Made by a program: the position numbers and the translations under genes. The notes below the pieces were generated by a model. That model ran no database searches, was not told the origin of the DNA, and saw only the letters and a program-made list of their open reading frames with translations. A stretch of DNA of 64,000 bases from Salinispira pacifica (lineage in GTDB: Bacteria; Spirochaetota; Spirochaetia; DSM-27196; Salinispiraceae), in the NCBI RefSeq assembly GCF_000507245.1, contig NC_023035.1, positions 3,143,570-3,207,569 of the forward strand, written 5' to 3'. The first letter of the stretch is position 1. Each line of letters starts with the position of its first letter. Shown here in pieces: positions 35,917-44,777 of the stretch.

Positions 35917-38304
35917 TCAGTCTGATTCAAGAAGTATCCCTTGAGCATTTTCCAGTCTGATGGTTGCGGTAATATCGAAACTGCTTCCCGGCGGATTCAG
36001 TGATCCCTGGAGATCCGGGGTGGCTGCTGTCAATTTCCAGCCGTAGGTCAACTCCTCCCGTCCGGCCATAAGCGCAGCCGGCTGGATAGTTTTGGGTTCT
36101 CCCTCCATGTTGGCCAGAAACAGGATTTTCCGGCCTCCGTCAGGACTGGTTCGAATACCGTGAATGATCACCGCACCGTCCGCAGGCCGCAGCATATCCG
36201 CATAATCCCCTTTTTGGGGGGCGGCCCCCAGCCACCGGTTCGACCTGAGAAAACTTCTGAGTTTATAGCCGTATGCTGATGCGCTCCGGTCCGTGTCCTG
36301 AAGGTAGTTGCTCACCCTGCATATTTCATGCACATCCTCCATCCAGTCCCGGGCCAGAAATACCAGCCCTTCGGCATCCAAGCGGCCCGGCCCCTGGAGG
36401 TCCAGCTCATTGAGCAGCTCCGCCGCTCTCCCCGGTTCCTGGTCCGCCAGCTGGAGACAGTGATTTAAGCTCTTTACAAAACGCCTGAGCCCCTGAAGAC
36501 TTGAGAAGCCTCTGGCTTTCAGGCGGCTGAACACCCAGTCTCTGGAGAAAAGATTTTCTGTAAGCACCCAGTCCAGAAAGTACGCCTCTTCGGACATTAC
36601 TTTTGCAGCCCAGCGCCGGTCGGTGTTACGAATAAAACTCCAGGGCACATGCATGTTTGACTGGAGGAAATCCATGGGGATCCCGGGCATAAACAGATCA
36701 AACAGCCGGACGGCGGGATTATCGTAGGCTTTCCGGAAAATATCCGGCAGATTATCCCCCAGATAGGTATTGATTCTCGATTCCGGATCCACCTGGGTAC
36801 CCCGCCTGAGGGTGTCGTGGTTTGAAGTACCGGTAATCCATTTATCTCCATACAGAAACACTTCCTGTATCCTCCACCATTTCATGGCCCAGAAGGTGAA
36901 GAGGAACGGAGTATTGTGGGCGAAGGTGAGAGGCCCCCATTGAACTACATTGGGCAGTTTCTTGGTGATCTCCCGGTAACTGGATTTCAGCTCCCAGTCA
37001 TCCCGGGGCCAGGGCCGACCGTCCTCAAAAATCATCCATGGTCGGTAGGTCCACTCCCCCGCCCTCTGTTCCACACGGTTCATCAGCTCCAGAAAATCAT
37101 CGTCATGAATCATCTGTCCAGATTCGGGATCATAGTTTTTGAAATCCTGGGCTCCGTCAACACGTACACCGTCGACACCGAAATCGCTTTTCCGCCTCTG
37201 CATCTCCAGAATTACTCCCCGAACCATGGGATCGGAATAGCTTACGTTCTGACCGTACATATTGGCACCTGCAAAATACCGGGAATTGAGCAGATCCATG
37301 GCCTGATTATCCAGATGGCCGTATACCACATCCAGAACCATCCGGATGGGTGAACCGTGGAAATTATGAAGGGTTTCGATGAGCTCAAGAAATTCGTGGG
37401 GCCGGCGTGTTTCCAGAAGTACAGGATTCACTGCGGGAGAGCCCAGGGTGATGGTATCATATCCCCAGTTCAAACTGTCCGGTTTACGGAGATTCACCAC
37501 GAGTTCATTCTGCCGGCGGGCAGTTTCACTCCAGAAATCCGGGCCCCCTTCATAGAGAATTGCAGGTTCGATGGGCATGAGCTGAATTGCATCATATTCA
37601 ATATAGTTCATCTCCCAGCTTTCCAGAGTCTCGCCCCGGGAGAGCTTTCGGGAAATTTCCCGGTATATGCGGGTAAGCCCCGCCAGACTGCCTTCGGGAT
37701 TGGATGTGGCACAGTGGAGTTCAAGCATGTTCACCGGATCTCCGATCCGCAGGACCCCGTCATCTTCTTTTTTCACATCATCGGACTGAAAGAGTGAACG
37801 GAAATACTCCATGTCTTTCCGACCGGCAAGCATTCCCTCAATGTCGTAAAGCTCAGCCGGAGCTGCAGCCCCGAAGGGTATGGAGGCGGCCAGGGGATCC
37901 AGAATGTAGCGTTTCTCCCCGCTGTTGTTTTCATAAACCAGCCGATACAGGGGACCGAGATGTTCCCGGGTGCCCGGAGTCAGATCTTCCAGTACCGCAA
38001 AGCAGAACTCGCCTTCCCGTACTACGGGAAAATCCTCCACCTGAAACACCAGACTTTGGCTGGCCAGGCTGAAATCCGGTTCCTGCTCCGTGATTAATAT
38101 TTCCAGCCGGAGGGTATCGGGGCGAGGTTCAGCCTCGGAAAGCTCCGGAGTCCAGAAAAGAAAGGTTGCCTGACCGGACCCCAGATAGCGGCCGCCCATC
38201 TGCCGGCTTATCCTCTGTGCTGCGGCAAAATCTTCAGGAGCCGATTGTAAAGATTCTCCAAACTCATCCTTGAATTTGTTCTGTTGGTTATTTGCAATTT
38301 TCAT
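35917..38304 (-). CDS. GH13 glycosidase, glucosylglycerol hydrolase-like
   Basis: A 795-residue GH13-type protein with a long N-terminal domain (about 1-200) before the barrel. Catalytic motifs: FGVDGVRVDGAQDFK (nucleophile Asp, about residue 380), WMIFEDGRPWPRDDW (acid/base Glu, about 425), and GTSNHDTLRRG (about 496). Segments such as LNWGYDTITLGSPAVNP, YGHLDNQAMDLLNSRYFAGANMYGQ and QWGPLTFAHNTPF resemble glucosylglycerol hydrolases (GghA) as I recall them; that is less certain than GH13 itself. There is no signal peptide, so the substrate is probably imported by the transporter encoded just upstream. GAGG precedes ATG 38304. It is the last gene of the LacI-controlled operon. Confidence 0.72.
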   Translation of the reverse strand: MKIANNQQNKFKDEFGESLQSAPEDFAAAQRISRQMGGRYLGSGQATFLFWTPELSEAEPRPDTLRLEILITEQEPDFSLASQSLVFQVEDFPVVREGEFCFAVLEDLTPGTREHLGPLYRLVYENNSGEKRYILDPLAASIPFGAAAPAELYDIEGMLAGRKDMEYFRSLFQSDDVKKEDDGVLRIGDPVNMLELHCATSNPEGSLAGLTRIYREISRKLSRGETLESWEMNYIEYDAIQLMPIEPAILYEGGPDFWSETARRQNELVVNLRKPDSLNWGYDTITLGSPAVNPVLLETRRPHEFLELIETLHNFHGSPIRMVLDVVYGHLDNQAMDLLNSRYFAGANMYGQNVSYSDPMVRGVILEMQRRKSDFGVDGVRVDGAQDFKNYDPESGQMIHDDDFLELMNRVEQRAGEWTYRPWMIFEDGRPWPRDDWELKSSYREITKKLPNVVQWGPLTFAHNTPFLFTFWAMKWWRIQEVFLYGDKWITGTSNHDTLRRGTQVDPESRINTYLGDNLPDIFRKAYDNPAVRLFDLFMPGIPMDFLQSNMHVPWSFIRNTDRRWAAKVMSEEAYFLDWVLTENLFSRDWVFSRLKARGFSSLQGLRRFVKSLNHCLQLADQEPGRAAELLNELDLQGPGRLDAEGLVFLARDWMEDVHEICRVSNYLQDTDRSASAYGYKLRSFLRSNRWLGAAPQKGDYADMLRPADGAVIIHGIRTSPDGGRKILFLANMEGEPKTIQPAALMAGREELTYGWKLTAATPDLQGSLNPPGSSFDITATIRLENAQGILLESD

Positions 38305-38457
38305 ATATATTTACCTCAGTCTGTTCCAGAAAGATGCTGAAACCCGTATGCATGCAGCCGGGGAAGATGCTTCATCCCCCCGAATGCTCCCTGCGAAAAA
38401 AAGGCAGCGGATAAGGGGGTAGATATCCACTGCCGGAATTATTACATATCAGGGGTA

Positions 38458-38488
38458 CATCCCTCTCTGTTAGGGGCAGAGAGGGATG
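38458..38488 (-). other. Intercistronic stem-loop before the GH13 gene
   Basis: CATCCCTCTCTG-7 nt-CAGAGAGGGATG, a perfect 12-bp stem in the 197-bp gap between the second permease and the hydrolase. It probably stabilises or partially terminates the transporter mRNA. The rest of the gap shows no gene. Confidence 0.7.
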
Positions 38489-38501
38489 CTGATTTTACTT
38501 T

Positions 38502-39458
38502 CTATCCTTTCACCGAACCTGCCATCATACCTCTGATGAAGTAACGCTGGAGTGCAAAGAACACAACCAACGGCAGAATCATTGAGATGAAGGCTCCTGC
38601 TGTCAGCGTTTGCCAGTCCTGGCCTCGTGAACCCACCAGTTCCTGCAGACGGGTAGTCACCAGGATGATGTTTCCCCGTGTGAGAAAAACCAGGGCAACA
38701 AGCAGATCGTTCCATACCCAGAGAAACTGGAATATGGCGAAGGATGCAATTGCGGGAACCGAAAGGGGAAGAACCAGCCTGGTAAAAGACATCCAGGGAG
38801 TGGCACCGTCAAGATATGCCGACTCAATGATTGATCCCGGTATGCCCGAAATATAGCCGTATAATATGTAGGTGGCCAACGGCAACCCGAAGCCCGTATG
38901 AGCAAGCCATATTCCCAGGAATGACCCGTTCAGCCCCAGCCTGGTGTAAATCCGCAGGATTGGTATCAGACTCATCTGTAGCGGGACAACAAGCAGCCCC
39001 ACAATAATAAACAGCACTGCCCGCCTGCCGACCCAATTCAGCCAGGCTATTGCGTAGGCTGCGAAGGCGGCAATGGTGATTGGAATTATGGTGGAGGGAA
39101 TTACCACCAACAGGCTGTTGAGAAACGCCCGGCCCATTGCACCACCCTGCCCGGTGGATGTACCCAGAACCCGTTCATAGTTGTCCAGGGTCAGCCCCTC
39201 CGGGGGCGGGTTTCGCCAGCGCTGGGATCCGTCTTCATTCAGCCGGGGTGAAAAGTCTCCAAACACTTCCCACCAGCCGTAGTTATTGATCTGCTGCGGA
39301 TGCCGGAAAGAAGAAACAAGCAGGCCCATTGTGGGGACGGTCCAGATAATTACAAGGATCAGCATCACCAGGTAAATCGGCAGCTTGCCCAATCTGATTT
39401 GCTTCTTGGGCTCCAGATCCACTTCTTTATAGTTTTCTGCTTTATAGGTATCTGCCAT
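38502..39458 (-). CDS. Sugar ABC transporter permease, MalG-like
   Basis: A 318-residue permease of the CUT1 (MalG) type with six membrane spans. The EAA loop is ESAYLDGATPWMSFTRLVLPLS, and the C-terminus reads LQRYFIRGMMAGSVKG, which is typical. A periplasmic loop after the first span (NYGWWEVFGDFSPRLNEDGS) is longer than in MalG. ATG 39458 is chosen because GGAG lies seven bases upstream; GTG 39464 overlaps the previous stop. It works with the MalF-like partner and the lipoprotein at 40601. No ATPase is encoded nearby, so a shared MsmK/UgpC-type ATPase is expected elsewhere. Confidence 0.9.
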   Translation of the reverse strand: MADTYKAENYKEVDLEPKKQIRLGKLPIYLVMLILVIIWTVPTMGLLVSSFRHPQQINNYGWWEVFGDFSPRLNEDGSQRWRNPPPEGLTLDNYERVLGTSTGQGGAMGRAFLNSLLVVIPSTIIPITIAAFAAYAIAWLNWVGRRAVLFIIVGLLVVPLQMSLIPILRIYTRLGLNGSFLGIWLAHTGFGLPLATYILYGYISGIPGSIIESAYLDGATPWMSFTRLVLPLSVPAIASFAIFQFLWVWNDLLVALVFLTRGNIILVTTRLQELVGSRGQDWQTLTAGAFISMILPLVVFFALQRYFIRGMMAGSVKG

Positions 39459-39460
39459 GA

Positions 39461-40540
39461 TCACACTCCGTTATCGCGCATATTTCTGATGTTTTGAATA
39501 ACAAACGGGACCACGAAGATGAACAGAAGTACAGCCAGGGAGGAACCTACGCCGAAGTTACCCTGCTGAAATGTCTGGTCATACATGGCCGAGGCTACAA
39601 CATCTGTATTGTAGTCTCCGCTGGTCATCACGAATACAATATCGAATGCTTTCAGAACCAGGAACAGAATGGTGGTCATCACCATGATGATGCTGTTTCT
39701 GATGTACGGAATGGTGATCTGAAAGAAGATTCTGAAAGGACCTGCACCGTCAATACGGGCCGCCTCATGCAGATCCGCCGGAACGTTCTTGATAGCAGAC
39801 GAGAGAATCACCATTGCAAACCCGGTCTGCAGCCAGATCATGATGAACATCAACAGGAAATTGTTCCACGGCTCCTGTATGAGCCATGCAATGGATTCAT
39901 TTCCCATGGCATTCCGGATTGCATTCAACAGTCCGATTTCACTTCCGAAGGGCGCCTTGTAATAGATAAACCGGAAGATTACACCGGCACCCACAAAACT
40001 GATCGCCATTGGAAGGAAAATAAGTGCTTTAAACACCTTTTCCGCGGTGGGATTGAGCTTATCCACAAGCACGGCAATAACAAGCCCCAGTGAAACTGCA
40101 ACAGTGGGAACAACAACCACCCACATGAGAGTGTTTCTCAGAGTAATGAGCATTTTCCCGTCGGAAAAAATATGCACATAATTCTGAAGTCCCACGAAGT
40201 TGGTGCTGGTTCTGTCGTAGAAACTGAGGATGATTGTCCGGACTGCCGGATAAACCAGATACACACCCAGTATAAAAATGGCGGGAAAAATATAGAAATA
40301 CGCAACGATTTTATCCCGGCGTTTTTCCCCGGTCATTTCGGCCACGTTATTTCCCGACCAGTACAGTGCCCATATTCCGCCGATCCCCACAACTATTACC
40401 AGAATCGCGTTAACAAATGTGGGGATACCACTGTCTTTATTACCGATTATGGAAAAGGCAAAAATCAGCAGGGCGAGAACGAGTACCAGCCAGAAAATGG
40501 CCAGCAGTAGTTTTTGAAATCGCGCTTCTTGAACGACCAT
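39461..40540 (-). CDS. Sugar ABC transporter permease, MalF-like
   Basis: A 359-residue CUT1 permease. Two N-terminal spans (LLLAIFWLVLVLALLIFAF and TFVNAILVIVVGIGGIWALYWSG) come before the usual MalF-like core (FYIFPAIFILGVYLVYPAVRTIILSFYDR). The EAA loop is EAARIDGAGPFRIFFQITIPYI. ATG 40540 follows GGAGG at five bases, so the upstream TTG at 40552 is rejected. The stop overlaps the start region of the MalG-like gene, giving coupled expression. It is preceded by a strong stem-loop that separates it from the binding-protein gene. Confidence 0.9.
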   Translation of the reverse strand: MVVQEARFQKLLLAIFWLVLVLALLIFAFSIIGNKDSGIPTFVNAILVIVVGIGGIWALYWSGNNVAEMTGEKRRDKIVAYFYIFPAIFILGVYLVYPAVRTIILSFYDRTSTNFVGLQNYVHIFSDGKMLITLRNTLMWVVVVPTVAVSLGLVIAVLVDKLNPTAEKVFKALIFLPMAISFVGAGVIFRFIYYKAPFGSEIGLLNAIRNAMGNESIAWLIQEPWNNFLLMFIMIWLQTGFAMVILSSAIKNVPADLHEAARIDGAGPFRIFFQITIPYIRNSIIMVMTTILFLVLKAFDIVFVMTSGDYNTDVVASAMYDQTFQQGNFGVGSSLAVLLFIFVVPFVIQNIRNMRDNGV

Positions 40541-40560
40541 GCGTGCCTCCAAATAGGAAC

Positions 40561-40583
40561 AGGCGGCGGAACCTCCGCCGCCT
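40561..40583 (-). other. Intercistronic stem-loop after the binding-protein gene
   Basis: AGGCGGCGGA-ACC-TCCGCCGCCT, a perfect 10-bp GC-rich stem with a 3-nt loop and no U-tract. In many sugar operons such structures keep the binding-protein mRNA more abundant than that of the permeases; that role here is inference. Confidence 0.75.
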
Positions 40584-40600
40584 GAAACCTTTAGCCGTGA

Positions 40601-41950
40601 TTACTCGGGATACGATTCATCGATGTTATCGAGGATCTGATCCACGTTTTCACCTTGATTGTTCACCCAGTCAACCATTCCGGTCCAGAATGTACCTGCA
40701 CCGACTGCGCCGGGCATAAGGTCCGATGCATCGAAACGGAAGGTATCGGCTTCACGGATAATTTCCGCATATCCCCGTTCAACAGGAGAAGGATACCAGT
40801 CAAGTGAAGCATCGTTGTGAGGACTTACAAATCCGCCTGCTTCCACCCATGCCTTGGTTGAAATTCCCTGGCTCAGGTAGCGCATTGCCGCCCGTACTTC
40901 CGGCCGGTCGGTAAATGCAGAATAGATGTCTCCTGCACCCAGTACCGGCTTACCTTCTTCTTCATCGATGGAAGGAAGATAGAAGTAGTCAATCAGACCC
41001 TGTTCAACTTCGTCTCCGCCTTCGGGGAAGAATCCGGTAATGAAACTTGCCTGACGGTGCATGAGAGCAAACGGAGGATCCTGCAGCAGGGGAGTGGGGC
41101 CGTCACCGAAGGGAACGGTAAGAATCGCATCTGTTCCGCCCAGTACGTAGTCTTCGTTGAACCAGATTTCACCGATAATATCCAGCGCACGCTTGATTTC
41201 CGGGCTGTTGAACGGCAGTTCGCCGGCAACCCATGCATCGTACACTTCGGGGGGCTCAGTTCTCAGCAGAACATCTTCAACCCAGTCGGTTGCAACCCAT
41301 CCGGTTGCACCGGAGCTTTCCATGCTGATGGACCACGGAGTGTATCCGTCTTCAACCATTTGGTCAGAGAGTGCAAGAAGTTCGTCCCAGGTCTGGGGAA
41401 TTTCATAGCCTTCATCTTCAAACACGGGTTTTGCATACCATACAAGGCTCTTCAGGTTCGCACGGTACCAAACACCGGCAATCACATCATCAACATAGGA
41501 CAGGTCAATCCATGCGTCTGAATACTGTTCCTGAAGATAATCCATGCTGAACCATTCACCCATATCCTGGATATATCCCTGACGGGTCAAATCCGCCATC
41601 AGTCCCGGCTGGGGAAAAGCTGCGATATCCGGGGGATCTCCGCCTTCGGAGCGTACCCGCACCAGTGTTTCAAAGTCTCCGGAGCCTTCGTATACAATGT
41701 CGATTCCAGTAGCTTCTTCGAAGGGCACCATAGTCTCTTCAAATCGCTCGGCGTCAACATCTACAAATGCACCGAAAATATTCACGGTGGTACCGGACAG
41801 GTCCTCACCGTCTGTCCAAGCATTGTTAACGTATTCTTCGTTAACCGGTTCTGATGCAGCATCTTCCGCATCGTCTCCGCATCCTGCAAACAGCAGAACG
41901 AATGCAGCCAGTACTGTAATAAGTAGTACAGACCATTTAGTTCGTGGCAT
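40601..41950 (-). CDS. Sugar-binding lipoprotein of an ABC transporter (CUT1)
   Basis: A 449-residue extracellular solute-binding protein family 1 lipoprotein. The signal peptide ends in a clear lipobox (LLFAGC), followed by an acidic linker (GDDAEDAASEPVNEEY). Core features are TVNIFGAFVDVDAERFEETM, RSEGGDPPDIAAFPQPGLMADL, SLVWYAKPVFEDEGYEIPQTWDEL and FAGA-type gating regions rich in Trp. The protein is very acidic, in keeping with a saline habitat. ATG 41950 sits six bases after GAGGAGG, so the TTG at 41956 is not needed. The ligand is probably the substrate of the GH13 enzyme downstream, perhaps glucosylglycerol; that is inference. Confidence 0.9.
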   Translation of the reverse strand: MPRTKWSVLLITVLAAFVLLFAGCGDDAEDAASEPVNEEYVNNAWTDGEDLSGTTVNIFGAFVDVDAERFEETMVPFEEATGIDIVYEGSGDFETLVRVRSEGGDPPDIAAFPQPGLMADLTRQGYIQDMGEWFSMDYLQEQYSDAWIDLSYVDDVIAGVWYRANLKSLVWYAKPVFEDEGYEIPQTWDELLALSDQMVEDGYTPWSISMESSGATGWVATDWVEDVLLRTEPPEVYDAWVAGELPFNSPEIKRALDIIGEIWFNEDYVLGGTDAILTVPFGDGPTPLLQDPPFALMHRQASFITGFFPEGGDEVEQGLIDYFYLPSIDEEEGKPVLGAGDIYSAFTDRPEVRAAMRYLSQGISTKAWVEAGGFVSPHNDASLDWYPSPVERGYAEIIREADTFRFDASDLMPGAVGAGTFWTGMVDWVNNQGENVDQILDNIDESYPE

Positions 41951-42008
41951 AGCCAACCTCCTCTTCTATTTCCGAAACCGCCATACTGCGATCTCACTTA
42001 CAACTTTT

Positions 42009-43046
42009 TCAGGGTGAGACGTTGCTCACCGTGCTGATACACGAATCCCTGATCACAAGACCCGGTTTGAATATCTTCTGCACCGGCTCTCCGTCATCAG
42101 TTCCGTTGATCAGCTCATTAATTCTCAGGCAGGCCTGGTGATCCATATCTTCGGTGGGCTGATGCACAGTGGTCAGCCGGGGAGTGGTATATTCACCGAT
42201 GAGAATGTCATCATAGCCCACAACGGAGATATCCTCGGGGACCCGTATGCCCAGCTCCCTGAGCTCATGGATGATTCCCAGGGCGATAACGTCAGCCTGG
42301 GCAAAGATGGCATCGATCCGGTGGATTGCACCCCGCCGCTGCTGGACAATCTGCCTGCCGAAATCAAAACTGCATTCACCTTCTATGAGCATTTCCGGAT
42401 TGAAGCTGATACCGTGCTCGTGGAGAGCCCTTTTGAACCCGGCACTCCGTTCCAGAAACTGAATCTCTCCGCCGCCTTCGCTGACAGAGAGAATATTGTT
42501 CCGCCCCAATTGAATGAGATGGCTTGTGGCAATATAGGCCCCGTATTCATGGTCGGTGAGATAGTAATTAAGATGCTCATAGGTAAAATTCTGAGGCTTG
42601 AAATGGAGCAGTACAAACGGGACCTGCTGCTTCATAAGAAATTCATAGTCGGAATAGCTGATATCAGGATGCAGAAGAATGAACCCGTCCACCTTACCGG
42701 CGCTCACCAGGCGGCGGATATTATTGGACCCCTGAATGCTGTCGCTGGGGAAAGAAACGATGTAATCCTGGAAGCTGTTCTGCTCTTCGTGGGTAATTTT
42801 CCGCATGAGTGAATCAAGAAAAAATGAGGCTTTATCCATTTTCGCAGCGATAATTCCCACAGTACCCACCTTGCCTCCCCGGAGGCGTTTGGCATTGGCG
42901 TTGTATTCAAAGCCCAATTCATTGGCAATCTTCTTGATCTGCTCACGACGTGCAGGTGAAATGGAAGGATGATCGTTGAGACTCCGGGATACAGTGGAAT
43001 GACTCACACCGGCGATCTTCGCAATATCCCGGATTGTAACCTTCAC
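42009..43046 (-). CDS. LacI-family regulator of the sugar uptake operon
   Basis: A 345-residue LacI/GalR repressor. HTH VTIRDIAKIAGVSHSTVSRSLND at the N-terminus, hinge NANAKRLRGGKV, then the ligand core (GTVGIIAAKMD, GFILLHPDISY, QVPFVLLHFKPQ, DAIFAQADVIALGIIHEL, EDISVVGYDDILIGEYTTPRLTTV). GTG 43046 follows AGGAGG with five-base spacing, and starting there leaves the operator at 43070 outside the coding region. The binding-protein gene begins 58 bp downstream without its own promoter, so the regulator is the first gene of the operon it presumably represses. Confidence 0.92.
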   Translation of the reverse strand: MKVTIRDIAKIAGVSHSTVSRSLNDHPSISPARREQIKKIANELGFEYNANAKRLRGGKVGTVGIIAAKMDKASFFLDSLMRKITHEEQNSFQDYIVSFPSDSIQGSNNIRRLVSAGKVDGFILLHPDISYSDYEFLMKQQVPFVLLHFKPQNFTYEHLNYYLTDHEYGAYIATSHLIQLGRNNILSVSEGGGEIQFLERSAGFKRALHEHGISFNPEMLIEGECSFDFGRQIVQQRRGAIHRIDAIFAQADVIALGIIHELRELGIRVPEDISVVGYDDILIGEYTTPRLTTVHQPTEDMDHQACLRINELINGTDDGEPVQKIFKPGLVIRDSCISTVSNVSP

Positions 43047-43069
43047 ATCGCCCTCCTGAAACACCCTGT

Positions 43070-43081
43070 GCACACGTGTGC
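43070..43081 (-). promoter_or_regulatory. LacI-type operator O1 of the sugar operon
   Basis: GCACACGTGTGC, a perfect palindrome with the central CG common in LacI-family sites, placed at about +8 to +19 of the predicted transcript, where a bound repressor would block RNA polymerase. Confidence 0.7.
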
Positions 43082-43094
43082 GTCACTAAGAAAA

Positions 43095-43123
43095 ATCCTA
43101 AACCCAGTCAGTTTCCCTGTCAA
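43095..43123 (-). promoter_or_regulatory. Promoter of the lacI-sugar transporter operon
   Basis: On the minus strand TTGACA (43123-43118), a 17-nt spacer and TAGGAT (43100-43095); transcription should start near 43088, just ahead of operator O1. Confidence 0.7.
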
Positions 43124-43220
43124 ACATTTTTTTTCACTTTTATTTCTTTTACCAGCATGTGTTTATACAGATAAATAATTACAGACATCAAAAACTTCCT
43201 GTTTCCACTCCCAAAAGCAC

Positions 43221-43232
43221 GCACTCGTGTGC
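43221..43232 (-). promoter_or_regulatory. LacI-type operator O2 (auxiliary)
   Basis: GCACTCGTGTGC, identical to O1 at 11 of 12 positions, within a longer palindrome ACGCAC-TCGT-GTGCGT. The two centres are 151 bp apart. It lies between the sugar-operon promoter and the mvaS promoter. Confidence 0.6.
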
Positions 43233-43344
43233 GTAGATAGCGCACCGCCTGGCGCATTCACGGAAAAAACTGACCGGAAAAATTAGAAAAAACCGTATAC
43301 TTTTTACTTCTCTCTTTTTATTTTACAGATATTCTGATATACAT

Positions 43345-43364
43345 ACTGTGATGTTTATCACAGT
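43345..43364 (+). promoter_or_regulatory. CRP-like palindromic operator upstream of mvaS
   Basis: ACTGTGA-N6-TCACAGT, a perfect inverted repeat with the CRP core TGTGA-N6-TCACA. It is centred about 40 bp before the predicted mvaS transcription start, overlapping the -35 region, the class II activator position. Confidence 0.7.
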
Positions 43365-43381
43365 TAACCACGTTGCGTGAT

Positions 43382-43387
43382 TATATT
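43382..43387 (+). promoter_or_regulatory. mvaS promoter -10 box
   Basis: TATATT; 17 bases upstream is CACAGT, a poor -35 box inside the CRP-like site, which fits an activator-dependent promoter. The 439-bp space between the divergent lacI (43046) and mvaS (43485) genes holds these regulatory sites and no gene that I can see. Confidence 0.45.
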
Positions 43388-43484
43388 AAAAAACATTTCA
43401 ATATGTGAACTTTTTTCTTGCCCATGTGTGCGGCGGGAATTATGTTTGGTATATAGTAACAGCGGCAGAACAAGAGAGGATTTT

Positions 43485-44768
43485 ATGAAAAAACGATCAG
43501 TAGGAATCAGTGACATTGCACTTTACATTCCTTCACCTAAAATCACCCTGGATACCATCCTGGACTCCCGGGTGAAGGAAGACCCTGATTTTGAGCGTCG
43601 GCTCCGTCGGGCCATCGATGTCACCGGGCAGAAGGCTATCCGCTTTCCGGATGTTTTTGAAGACAACGCAACAATAGCCGCAAACTCAGCCAAACGTCTT
43701 CTCGACCAGAACACCGACCGGGATCTGGAAAAACTGCGATATCTTACTGTGGGAACGGAGACTTCCGTAGATATGAGCAAACCCATCTCCGCATATGTGG
43801 AAGGGATGCTCCAGCGTGCAGATTACCGCCTGCCCACCACCATCTCCAGCTTTCAAGTACAGCATGCCTGTGCAGGAGGCACTCTGGCAATGCTGTCAGT
43901 ATCGGCACTGCTTCAGGCCAGCCCCAGAACCGATGAGCGGGGAATGGTGATCTGCTCGGATATCGCCCGATACGATGCACCTTCCACGGCAGAGATCACC
44001 CAGGGAGCCGGATCAGTGAGCCTCCTCGTGGAAAATGATCCCGACCTGGTGGAACTGGACCTTGAGACCCAGGGGTACTCGTCATCGGATGTGGACGATT
44101 TCTTCCGCCCTCTGGGAAGTACAACCGCCAAAGTGAAGGGACGCTACTCTGTACAGTGTTATCATGAGGCACTGGATGAAGCGCTGGAGGATCACGCCCA
44201 GCGAGTAGGACGCCCGCTGAAGGAAATTATCGGAGAAACAGATATGTTTGTATTCCACGTTCCCTTCGCTCAGATGGCTTCCAACGCAATCAAGCGGATG
44301 CTGAATCAGCATATGGACCTGAGGGATGTTGATGCGGAAAATTTCCTCAATGCCCGTGGATTCTACAAGGCCCTTGAAGCCACCGCACAGGTGGGAAACA
44401 TCTATACCGGGGCACTCTATCTGAATCTTGCAGCACAGCTCAGCGAGAACTATAAACTTTATGGTAAGGATATCGTAGGAAAGAAGATTCTGCTCACCAG
44501 CTACGGAAGCGGCAACACCATGATCGTTATTTCAGGAACCGTTTCGGCCAAGGCCCCTGAGCGTCTGGCCCGCTGGAATGTTTCTTCCCAGCTGAACCAT
44601 GACCGGTCAGCGAGCTGGGATGAGTATGAACAGTGGATCAAGCTTCCCACGGATCCTGAGTCAATCAACAGCATTATTCAGGAACGGGAGGGTCAGACTC
44701 CTTCTGATATATTTGTTTTACAGGGAATTCGGGAAGACGGATACAGAGAATACAGCTACAAGAAATAA
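43485..44768 (+). CDS. mvaS: Hydroxymethylglutaryl-CoA synthase
   Basis: First enzyme of the mevalonate pathway: condenses acetoacetyl-CoA with acetyl-CoA to HMG-CoA. The 427-residue protein has the thiolase-fold arrangement, with the catalytic Cys in QVQHACAGGTLAM (about residue 128), the Glu-bearing VGTETSVDMSKP region, and the active-site His in FHVPFAQM. ATG 43485 is preceded by GAGAGGA; a longer reading to 43377 has no ribosome site. It begins the operon mvaS, fni-mvaA, mvaD, mvaK2, mvaK1, the order known from Borrelia. A CRP-like site controls the promoter region. It ends 9 bp before the fused gene. No start-up thiolase gene is in the window. Confidence 0.95.
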   Translation: MKKRSVGISDIALYIPSPKITLDTILDSRVKEDPDFERRLRRAIDVTGQKAIRFPDVFEDNATIAANSAKRLLDQNTDRDLEKLRYLTVGTETSVDMSKPISAYVEGMLQRADYRLPTTISSFQVQHACAGGTLAMLSVSALLQASPRTDERGMVICSDIARYDAPSTAEITQGAGSVSLLVENDPDLVELDLETQGYSSSDVDDFFRPLGSTTAKVKGRYSVQCYHEALDEALEDHAQRVGRPLKEIIGETDMFVFHVPFAQMASNAIKRMLNQHMDLRDVDAENFLNARGFYKALEATAQVGNIYTGALYLNLAAQLSENYKLYGKDIVGKKILLTSYGSGNTMIVISGTVSAKAPERLARWNVSSQLNHDRSASWDEYEQWIKLPTDPESINSIIQEREGQTPSDIFVLQGIREDGYREYSYKK

Positions 44769-44777
44769 CGGATCAGC

